From: Hypsibius dujardini
Taxonomy: Eukaryota; Tardigrada; Eutardigrada; Parachela; Hypsibiidae
Assembly: GCA_001579985.1 (NCBI GenBank)
Contig: LRSR01003896.1
Location: 1 to 25,606, forward strand
DNA: 25,606 nucleotides
Reading direction: 5' to 3'
Positions 17,647 to 25,606 of this stretch are shown here, piece after piece. Every line of letters starts with the position of its first letter. Positions within the stretch are counted from its first letter, which is position 1. Both the position numbers and the translations under genes were made by a program. Under the pieces are notes generated by a model that worked only from the letters and a program-made list of their open reading frames with translations, was not told where the DNA came from and made no database searches.

Positions 17647-19068
17647 GACTTCCTTCGAGAAAATCAATTCTTACCAAACTCTCGTCCCATTATTCCGCAC
17701 CATTTTGGACTCCTCAAGGCATGTAGATTCAGATTTGCTTACCGGAGTCGAAAAAAAGCACCAAAAAGTGGGACAAATTGGCAAAAAACAGTCGGTGAGA
17801 ATTTTTGGACGGTATTTTCTTCCCGGTTAAAAAGTGTTCTAAGAAATGGTGCAAATGGCTAGAAACTTCTCCAAGCTCTGAAATCGTATGCAAACTGCTT
17901 GAGGTGTTGGGGAAAAAATGAGTTTGCTGAAATCGAACACAAAAGATGAGAGAGAAAATGGATTTTCAAGGATTTTTTCTCTGCTGGAGATCAACGTTCT
18001 TTCTTTTCTGTTGTTATTTCTTCAACTGCCAACTTGCAGCGTGTGCATAGGCGTTCGACTACTTCAGTAGTATGCACGGAGCCCAGTAGGAGCTGCGCCA
18101 ATGCATTAAGCGACCGAAAGAGGGCGCAACAGCTCGAAGAGGAAGTTGCCGAAAAACGATTTTTCAAAAATGATAAGTTTTAATATTTATGTCATTTTGG
18201 ATAATTTTACAACTACGTGACAACTATGTCAAAGGCTAAAATTCAAATTGCGCTAAAGTTAGAAGTAACCTTTATGTTAGCTTTCGCACTGCTGCCTGAA
18301 CCACACTATCGCATGTTCCACATTAATACAGCTATATTGAGTCTCGATTGATTGATTGTATTGGGTGTCGAGGGGCTTTATTACTGTACATTACTGTAAT
18401 GATCACAATAATACAGTATGCAATGATATTCTATGATAGAATTTCTATTGGCCAATTAAAATCATGCAATCAGGACTACAGACGGCGGGAGTAAAGCCCC
18501 ACCGCGCAGGCAGGCAGTTTAACTTTCGTTTGAAAATGACGCAGCGCCACATGTCGGCCTTGATGGCGATACTAGCCCCGCCCCAAAAGTTGCCATGTGC
18601 TCGGCAACGGAGACAGACCGCAAAACGGGAACTTCATTCGAAAAACCTCAAGCAGTTTTCTCACTTTATTCGAAGAACCGCAAGCTGTTTTCGCACTTCT
18701 TTCGTTTCGTCCGTCTAACTTTTTCAGGAACCAGAGTCACGACCCGTTCCACCCCATCCCACGAGGAAATCCCCAAGCCAACGGAATCGACTCAGCCGTC
18801 CATTTCTAAAGGGAAAAAGTTTCGGAGCGTCTTTCAAAGGTGCGTGGAAGATTTCCATTCTTGGATGAGGTCTCTCCATTTCCCCCATTTTCCTTACCGT
18901 TCCTCTCCACTGCTCCGTCTGGCATATTTTAATTTCTGACGACATAATAACCGTAAATCAAAGCAAAAGATGCGAACATTAGATTCGAGAAATATTTCGG
19001 GGACACCATTGACGTGAAATTTTTGGAGCTCCCGGGAACTCCCCTGTATTTTTTTCTCCCTTTTTCAG
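17647..19068. other. Bidirectional intergenic region between Aurora and RBM39
   Basis: These two genes are transcribed away from each other, so this 1.4 kb should hold both promoters. A GC-box-like CCCCGCCCC lies at about 18576. A possible non-coding RBM39 5' exon is 18728-18839, between TTTTTCAG and the donor AAAG|GTGCGT. A small inverted repeat, GTGCATA and TATGCAC, around ACTACTTCAGTAGT lies near 18045-18085. No TATA box is convincing. Confidence 0.4.
18631..18694. repeat. Two 32-bp imperfect tandem units
   Basis: Units 18631-18662 and 18663-18694 differ at 5 of 32 positions (ACTTCATTCGAAAAACC against ACTTTATTCGAAGAACC). A third truncated unit (ACTTCTTTCG) follows at 18695. It lies in the putative promoter or 5' UTR of RBM39, outside any coding exon. 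Confidence 0.75.
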
Positions 19069-19105
19069 ACCTCCTCCTTTACTCTGACTTTGCCGAGCAG
19101 GAACG

Positions 19106-22100
19106 ATGTCAGACAGCGACGACCACGGCGGTCCGGACGTGGACGACTTGCTGGAAGCGGCCTACGGCGATGGAGGTAAAAAAAATGTCAGGGACGCCTC
19201 TGAGGGACGCGGCGATGATGGGAAGGCGGCATCTGGCGCAGTCAAGAGTGAGGTAAGCCAGCGGTGTTATCTTAACCCTAGGAGGGCAAAGATCTGCTTT
19301 TGCTCTTCCTCCTCCCCATGGCAAAAGTATATTACCCTTGAACTATGTTTCATGATGTGTGAATGATGGAGCACCACCTAAGAAACTGACTTTGGTTCCA
19401 GGTTCCGTTGTGCAAGAACAGAGAGGCTTTTCTTTAGGGTTGTTCGCCACCGCAAAAAAGGTCACACACGGGCTTGAAATTAGAGTTGGCGAAAGAGAGA
19501 GAGTAACCCCGCCGCGGTATCTAATAAAAACTCGCCCGCTCTCTCGCTTCTATCGATTTCCTCCACCCGTTATTAATTTTGTAGATGACGTGAACACGGA
19601 CACGCGCGCTGCCAGCAGCAGCAGCGGCCATCTTGGATAATATGAGCCTTCCGGGCTTAATTCGGTCTGATGAAATACGGGATTTTTTATTTGCATCAGT
19701 AAAACTTGTTTTGCAGTCGATTGATTGATTAATTTGTTTCCGAATTTCTATAAACTTCCTATGTTTAACAGTCTTCAAATTTTCAATTAGATTGAAATTG
19801 AAAATGATCGCTAAACCGAAAGTATAATCCAAATACAAAAATCACAGTTGTTTCAAAAGAAATTCAACGTCTTGTGGTTGCAGTTTACTGAGGGAAAAAG
19901 TTACTTCGGTCCATTTATTTGCGCTAATTTGTATTGACTGATTGATTGCTTGCTTGCCTCGGCTGATTGATTGATTGCCTTAGCTGATTGATTGCTCGAC
20001 TGCCTCGACTGATTGATTGATTACCTAGGTTGATTGATTGATTGTCTAGGTTGACTGATTGATTGATTGCCGTTGCCGGAAAGCGTATAATTTTAATTGG
20101 TTGACTTATACTTGATGTTATTTTTAAATAGCTATTCTTGCTTTTTATACTGTAGCTTTTAAACTTCGAAAGGTCTATTTAAATTCTCTTTTTTTAATGC
20201 TGGTGTATTTTTTCAGGTTGCACTTTTCTGTTCGTGTGTCTCATGTCTGCCGAGAAATTTAGCGTGGTACCCTTTTCATTTTCTCCACCACTCAGTTCAT
20301 ATAATGACCCCACCTTGTTATATCGCCGCCATATGATCTCGCTCTTATATAGGCCGGCACACTTTCCACGAAAGAAATTGGAGACGAGGAGGCGCAGTTT
20401 TCACTTGTGTTTTTGTAGATGTGATCCCAAACTCGCGGAAGCTTTCCCAATCGCGTTTTAATCTTCGGTCGGGCTCCGTCACTACGTGTGTACCCGTCAC
20501 CCTAACGCTCTTTTGTTTGCTTCGCAGAGTTCCAACGGTCGGACCACCTCACCGGAACCAGTGACTCGCAGGAATGGAAGCACCCGCCGTAGCTCCTCTG
20601 TAGAGTAAGTTCTTGCCTTTCTCATTGAATAAGCCCTCGAAAATGAAAACTCGACGCATCTACTCGAATAAATGATGAGAAAAACTATGCACCACGCAGA
20701 TGGTCCACTGGTGAGACACAATTATACCACTTTCTGACTTTTAAAGAGGAAAACAGCTGAAGACGCCTCTGAGCGTTTTGTCCAGTTCTCGATCCTGATC
20801 TGATGTCTTTGTGTTCTTTCCTCTTGCAGCAAGAAACGCCACTCGAGTCGATCACCTAGTCGCAGTCGTTCCCGCTCTCCCAAGTCGTCATCCCGGCGGA
20901 AGCGCCATTCCAGCAGTCGCGAAGTTCGTCGTCGGGAGGACCGCAGTGACTCTCGTTCCCGCGTCGCCAGGAAATCCTCCCGCGAAAAGTCTAAATCGAA
21001 GTCCAAGCGGACCGCCAGTCCGGACGATGACACCAGTGACGGTGAAAGGGAGCGTCGACGGCGCCGGCACAAGTCCCCCTCGAAGAGCCGCTCTCCGTCG
21101 CAATCGCGAAGCCGCGAGCGTCGTCGTGGAGCGGAACGGGATCGACGCCGTCGGGACAGTCGCTCGCCGTCGCCTGCACCGCGTCGCCGAAGTCGTTCGC
21201 GGTCGCCGAGGGATCGACATGACCGCCGGGATCGTTATGACGACCGCCGGGGTGGGGATCGGTACGATGACCGGCGGGATAATGGTTCCCGCGGACGGGG
21301 CGGTGGTGGTTACGGTGGGAGGAGATCGCCGCCGCCGTTTCGCGGTGGTGGTGGCTATGGCGGAGGAGGAGGGTAAGTGTGGAGTCATCAGGTGCCTGTT
21401 GGATTTTTGAATTTTTGAATTTTGTCTTCATGTATCATTGTCTGTCTGCTTGTGTCGTTGTCTGGATTTTCTTGTCATCTCATCAGCAGCGTTGTCTGCA
21501 ATGTTTTCTGGCTTGCTGGTGCTGTCTGTATATTCTATAACCTTGTTTGCATTGGCTGGGATCTTCAATGTCTTGCTGCTGGTATTGTCTGTGGCCGCAT
21601 CAATGTCGTCTGGACCTTGTCAGTCTAGATTGTTGTCTTAATAGTCAGTTTCCTTGCTTGCCTCCAGTTTAATTGTAACTGTCTCTATTTTTGCCTGAGA
21701 TGCTGTCCGTCTGCCTTAATGGCATCTTGTGACGTGTGTTCCGTCTGCTTTTGGTGTTGTGTTGACTGAGATGTCTGCGGCCTGGTCAGCACTCGTGTGT
21801 TCGGTCTGAGACGCCTTTCCTGTATTGTCTCTTAATTAGTATCTACTTTCCCTGGATCTCGTAATTTAAACAGCGTAAAATCAAACGCCTTTTATGTTAC
21901 TTGTGAAGTTATTTTGACTTCATGAGCGTCAGACGAGGCGGAAACTATCGAAGTCATGGTTGAGTGCCAGTCACGGCCTGTGCGGCATTTATTTCTCTGA
22001 TTCCAACAACTGCTTGTCTGTCGCTACCTTGTATCTTTCGTATGATCTACTTGAGATTGGTCTTTAGCTTTCTCTTCTCTTTCAGATACGGCGGAGGAGG

Positions 22101-23758
22101 AGGAGGCCGTGGTGGTGGCGGACGTCCCCGACAATCAGTCGAACGCGCTCGCTCTGTCCGTAGCGAATCGCCTACCCTTCCCGCGGAGGAACGCGATCAA
22201 CGCACCGTCTTTGCCATGCAACTCGCGCAGACCATCAACGCCAAAGACCTGGAGAAGTTCTTCTCCTCGGTGGGGAAGGTCCGCGACGTCCGGCTGATTG
22301 TCGACAGTAAAACCCGTCGTTCCAAGGGCATTGCCTACATTGAGTTTTACGAGCTGGAGGCCGTGCCCCTCGCGCTCGGTCTGCACGGGCAGAAGCTGAA
22401 GAACTGCCCGATGATTATCCAGCCGACGCATGCGGAGAAAAACCGCGCCGCCATGGCGGCTGCCGGTGCCGTCCAAAAGGGCCCAATGCGGTTGTACGTG
22501 GGCTCGCTCCATTTTAACATCACCGAGGACATGCTGAAGGACATTTTTGAGCCGTTTGGCAAGATTGACAGCTTGCAGCTAATGATGGACACGGAGACGC
22601 AGCGGTCGCGCGGCTACGCCTTCATCACATTCCGCGACGTTGCTGACGCTAAGCGCGCCATGGAACAGGTGACTAGACAATTTTTTTGATTCCGAGCAGG
22701 TTTTTAATCATTTATTTTGTAGTTGAACGGCTTCGAATTGGCTGGACGTGCGATGAAAATTGGCCATGTGACGGATCGCAGTGAGTCGGGAGCGGGCGGA
22801 GGAGGCGGTCAATCGTTGGACCACGACGACATGGACCGGGCGGGTTTCGATTTGGGTCCGACTGGGCGACTGCAGTTGATGGCCAAGCTGGCCGAAGGCA
22901 CCGGCATGACCATTCCCCAGGCGACGGTGGCGCCGCGGCAGCAGGTTCAGTCTGTGGCCCCCGTGGTAGCATCTTCCCTGGCTCCTCCCATTGCGACGCA
23001 GTGTTTCATGTTATCCAACATGTTCGACCCGTCCACCGAGACGGAGCCGGAGTGGGATAAGGAGCTGGCAGTGGAGATTGTCGAGGAGGTCTCCCAGTAC
23101 GGCGGGGTCGTGCACGTCAAGGTGGACCGCACCTCGCCGGAGGGCAACGTCTATGTAAAGTCCGTGTCCATCTCCGCGGCCGCGATGGCCGTGCAGCATT
23201 TGCATGGGCGATTCTTTGCCGGTAAGTTGGTGGGGGATGATTTGTGACTTTGTCCCTGTACGGCTCATGAACCAAAACCGGTCGCCTAGTGACTTGCCTA
23301 GTTTTCTTGAAGACGTTTAAGATGACGACTTTTGGTTGATTTATTGATTAAGGCTGTTTGGTTCGTTGAATGACGTCCGTGGATTGAGTTATTGGTTGAA
23401 GCCTGTGAATTTGGTTTTTCTCTTTCGATTTGGGATCGAATGTTTTGTTTGCCATGATTGAAATGTTTCAAGGCAAAAATCTGGCGACCGGTTTTGATGG
23501 ACAGCACTTGACAATATGATGAGAGAAACTATGCACCACGCAGATGTGAACAACTGGTGATAAACAATTATACCACTTTCTGATGTTTTATTTGAATTTT
23601 CCGATGACTTCTTGGCCTGTCAAATGTCGTTGTTGATGTTGGAATTGTTTCCCGCTTTTGCAGGCAAAATGATCACCGCTAACTACATCCCGACGATGAG
23701 CTACCACCAACTCTTTCCGGAGGCCTTGAAGGCACAACAGCTCCTGACGTCGTCTTAG
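19106..23758 (+). CDS. RBM39: RBM39 (CAPER/HCC1) homologue, SR-related splicing factor
   Basis: Six exons: 19106-19252, 20528-20604, 20830-21372, 22086-22668, 22723-23221 and 23664-23758; 647 aa, all in frame. A 5' UTR acceptor (CCTTTTTCAG) lies at 19059-19068. The order is an acidic start (MSDSDDHGGPDVDDLLEAAY), an RS/SR domain (about 75-220), a Gly/RGG-rich segment (about 220-270), RRM1 (about 296-372; VFAMQL, KGIAYIEF), RRM2 (about 391-466; LYVGSLHFNITEDML, RGYAFITF) and a C-terminal U2AF-homology motif with GRFFAGK and YHQLFPEAL. The linker FDLGPTGRLQLMAKLAEGTG is diagnostic for RBM39. The protein acts in nuclear 3' splice-site recognition by binding U2AF65/SF3B1-type ligand motifs, and as a coactivator. 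It is longer than human RBM39 (530 aa), mostly in the RS and glycine-rich part. Introns 2 and 5 each host a snoRNA. Confidence 0.96.
19936..20072. repeat. TTGATTGA-type tetranucleotide repeat in RBM39 intron 1
   Basis: Clusters of TGATTGATTG are separated by short CCTCGGC, CCTAGG and similar words that recur every 25-35 bp, suggesting a higher-order unit. The rest of the 1275-bp intron 19253-20527 shows no exon with matching splice sites. Confidence 0.7.
20672..20737 (+). ncRNA. Intronic box C/D snoRNA, copy 1
   Basis: C box ATGATGA (20672-20678), D' box CAGA (20697-20700), C' box TGGTGAG (20709-20715) and D box CTGA (20734-20737); 66 nt. It lies in intron 2 of RBM39 on the same strand, the usual way animal snoRNAs are produced. 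A short terminal stem TAAA/TTTA flanks the boxes. The D' guide CTATGCACCAC (20685-20695) can pair with the universally conserved 18S segment GUGGUGCAUGG: 10 Watson-Crick pairs plus one G-U. The N+5 rule points to the fourth base of that segment, a G. From memory, this is the site methylated by human U32A and yeast snR40. The D guide (ATTATACCACTTT) has no target that I recognise. Confidence 0.75.
23516..23583 (+). ncRNA. Intronic box C/D snoRNA, copy 2
   Basis: C box ATGATGA (23516-23522), D' CAGA (23541-23544), C' TGGTGAT (23555-23561) and D box CTGA (23580-23583); 68 nt, in intron 5 of RBM39, sense strand. Both guide regions are identical to copy 1 (CTATGCACCAC and ATTATACCACTTT). The differences lie in the D'-C' spacer and in the flanks. 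Conservation of boxes and guides with divergence elsewhere is what selection on a snoRNA would leave. Confidence 0.75.
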
Positions 23759-24428
23759 AATTGTTTTCCCTAGGCGGAACGGAATGGTAGAGGAGTGATT
23801 GAATTTCACATCCTACCAGCGGCTTTTTAGTTTTATTCTGGAGACTTTCTGCTTTGTTGTTCAACTTTGCTGTTCTCGTGCGGGTTGTCTTTATTTGCGT
23901 CGCTCTCACCCTCAAGTGGACTGGTTATCACGCGTGTGTACATTGGTATATATATACAGCTGTCAAAGAAAGTTGCTACGATTCTCCTGTCGTTGATTGA
24001 TTTGGTGTAGTGTGGATAATGGATATGGATGCCACAAGGCACGTCGAAATTGCCAGGTTGGCGAGTGAACGGTTGGTTGATTGATTGATTAACGTGAACA
24101 CTGATAGGCGAGCGGTTGATTGATTGATTTAATCTAAACATTGCATTTGACTGGCCAAAGTATCAATCAATGCTTTTTTCCATTTTGCACGTACTGCACT
24201 AGATCAATCAACGCCTGGCGAACCGTAGTAAGTTTCTCCGCCAGCTGTATATGTATAAACAGACTTGAAAAGTTGTGGGCTAGTTAGGGTCCTGCTGGAA
24301 ACTGGAAGCTGAAAACGTCAAGGCACAAGCGAAAGAAAGCTAGAAAATATATTGAAACGATAAAAAAGTGCAGGCAGAAAAACTAAAGGTCTTAAAGCAT
24401 ACATGTCTAGAATATGAGGGACGGAAAA
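23759..24428. other. Convergent 3' region between RBM39 and the Vav-like gene
   Basis: This holds the 3' UTRs of both genes. TTGATTGATTGAT tracts lie at about 24074-24130. No AATAAA follows the RBM39 stop closely. The first on the plus strand is at 24502-24507, inside the Vav-like gene's last intron, so the transcripts may overlap tail to tail. No other gene is seen. Confidence 0.45.
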
Positions 24429-25606
24429 CTACACGGTCGTGCCGGGTAATATTGATGGGGATTCTTCGACGTAGGAAAGTGGAAAATAGCCCACCTGGAG
24501 AAATAAACATTGAACAAGAACTTTTTAATTACTTCAGACTATTATTATTTTAAGTTGAGAATCATTTTTAGAATACGTTGTAATATTTATTTTAATCGTA
24601 TTTGCATTGTGCTTAAACACAGTTTGAGCAACATCACCGCGTACGTACGTACGAACGTACGTACCCGTCCATTGCAGCGTCCCTTCCACCAACCACGCTG
24701 CTCGCCGGACCGGCCGAGTATCTCCACCTCATCGCCGACTTTGATGGTTAACATGTTCGGCGAAGTGGCTGAGAAGTTGTATTTAACGATAGCTCTTGGG
24801 TACGCCGTGCCTGCCACTGTTCCACTGCTCCCTGAATCTAGAAAGAAAAGCAGGGCAATGAAATACAATCAAACCAGTAAATCCATCCATTAAAAGGGCC
24901 GAGAATAGGACAGACAAACCTTGAGGCAGGAGAGCTTTCTTGTATGGTATCCGTAGCGTACAGTTCATACCCTGGAATGAGTCGGCCAGGCTGTGCGTCT
25001 CATACCAGGCAACTAGTTCTGGGACGCTTTTGAAAAATTTGTTCGGTGCGAGGTAGCAGTTTTGATCAGAGTTATAGAGGATTTTGATGTGTCTAGGCTT
25101 ATCGTCATACCTACAGAAAGAGAAAAAAAAACATCAACACTGAAACTGAAACCACATTTCTTAATGCCTCCTACCCACTTGTCTGTCTGTCTGTCTGTCT
25201 GTCGGTCTGTCTGTCTGTCTGACTGTCTGTTTGTTTACCTATTCATCTATCTGTTTGTCTGCCTGCCTTTCAGAAATCGAAGAGTAACTCACTTTACGCT
25301 GATGGCCTTATACGGTTTTGGGTCAGCCTTTGCACTGATTCGGACGAGAAACGTGCCGTTGTTAAATCGCTGTAGGAATTCTTCCGCCCGCCCGCGATCC
25401 ATACAGCCGGCAAACCACGGATACACCAACATAGCCTCCTCTTCCTCCGTTCGGTAGGTGAAATGGCCGTGTGTCGCCGGCGAGAATGGGTTAAAGGGTG
25501 ACGTGGGATTGGGACTGATCGGCGAGACAAGGTTGTTGCGGCTGGCCGCAGGCAGCTGAACCACGGCGTGATCATTTTCCTGGTTGCCGTTTGAGCTCGC
25601 GCAGCG
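24429..25606 (-). CDS. VAV: Vav-like protein, C-terminal SH2-SH3 part (partial)
   Basis: Four exons visible: 25606(edge)-25293, 25110-24920, 24837-24665 and 24494-24429; 247 in-frame residues ending at TAG 24431-24429. A Ser/Pro-rich linker (SPISPNPTSPFNPFSP) precedes an SH2 domain that starts YPWFAGCMDRGRAEEFL. It contains the phosphotyrosine-binding GTFLVR motif and continues with RHIKILYNSDQNCYLAP and ELVAWYETHSLADSF. An SH3 domain follows (AIVKYNFSATSPNMLTI, GDEVEIL, RGWWKGRCNGR), and its last strand VGYFPLSYVEE is on a separate 66-nt exon. The WFAG...R start of the SH2, the HSLADSF helix and the SH2-then-terminal-SH3 order match Vav, a Rho/Rac exchange factor acting downstream of tyrosine kinases at the plasma membrane. 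The catalytic DH domain is outside the window, so another SH2-SH3 adaptor remains possible. Confidence 0.82.
24642..24664. repeat. (GTAC)n palindromic tetranucleotide repeat at a splice donor
   Basis: GTACGTACGTACGAACGTAC runs directly into the donor of the penultimate intron of the Vav-like gene (CGG|GTACGT on the minus strand). This places several overlapping GT dinucleotides at the 5' splice site. Confidence 0.8.
25180..25266. repeat. (CTGT)n satellite in a Vav-like intron
   Basis: CTGT units, pure at about 25181-25220 and degenerate to 25266, lie in the 182-bp intron 25111-25292. The next intron downstream (24838-24919) has no repeat and is 82 bp. Confidence 0.95.

Noticed and set aside
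18041-18135. Possible tRNA-like or miRNA-like fold (GTGCATA ... TATGCAC)
   Set aside because: Arms are only 7 bp with an internal short palindrome. No A/B boxes or acceptor-stem geometry of a tRNA could be found.
19350-19388. Possible third snoRNA in RBM39 intron 1 (ATGATGT ... CTGA)
   Set aside because: The interval is only about 39 nt, too short for a C/D snoRNA, and no D'/C' pair or guide similarity to the two accepted copies is present.
20811-21431. Long open frames on both strands over the RBM39 RS domain
   Set aside because: The true frame is the spliced one joining 20604 to 20830, which gives KKRHSSRSPSRSRSRSP. The other frames are shadows kept open by GC-rich Arg/Ser codons.
22109-22592. 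Minus-strand and second-frame ORFs over the RRMs
   Set aside because: They overlap the well-supported RBM39 exon 4 frame, which contains clear RNP1 and RNP2 motifs.

Overview
The window looks like a compact animal nuclear genome. It holds spliced genes with GT-AG introns that often have a minimum of about 70-82 bp, plus an Aurora kinase, an RBM39-type splicing factor, the SH2-SH3 end of a Vav-like protein, three gustatory-receptor-like 7TM genes and a probable neuropeptide precursor. Gr-like receptors plus a small intron-bearing genome suggest a small ecdysozoan. A tardigrade is my best guess, but nothing in the sequence proves it. There is no sign of bacterial operons, CRISPR arrays, tRNA or rRNA genes, or transposase ORFs. 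|| Layout. 1-1827: first coding exon (minus strand) of an unidentified S/G/Y-rich protein whose remainder lies left of the window, with its repeat-filled first intron. 1828-3934: repeat-rich intergenic DNA. 3935-11150: three tandem minus-strand Gr-like chemoreceptor genes (A, B, C) with the same four-exon plan. All splice joins were worked out by hand and stay in frame, giving about 464, 451 and 453 aa. 11151-13211: repeat-rich intergenic DNA. 13212-14353: a plus-strand two-exon gene for a secreted precursor with one amidated W-rich peptide, a TATA/Inr core promoter and a poly(A) signal. 15231-17646: a seven-exon minus-strand Aurora kinase (389 aa). 19106-23758: a six-exon plus-strand RBM39 homologue (647 aa). 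Two of its introns each carry a copy of a box C/D snoRNA, whose predicted guide matches the conserved 18S rRNA GUGGUGCAUGG segment. 24429-25606: the C-terminal SH2 and SH3 domains of a Vav-like protein on the minus strand, open at the right edge. || The dominant non-coding theme is CTGT/CAGA-family satellite DNA (4-, 6- and 8-bp periods). It fills most introns that exceed the minimal size: seven of nine receptor introns carry it, and the two without it are 79 and 81 bp. Longer introns therefore usually hold recognisable cargo: a satellite, a snoRNA or a 51-bp-arm hairpin. The genes share no obvious pathway apart from the receptor trio, which arose by tandem duplication. The strongest leads are the paired snoRNAs, the unusual C-terminal tail on the receptors, and the neuropeptide-like precursor.
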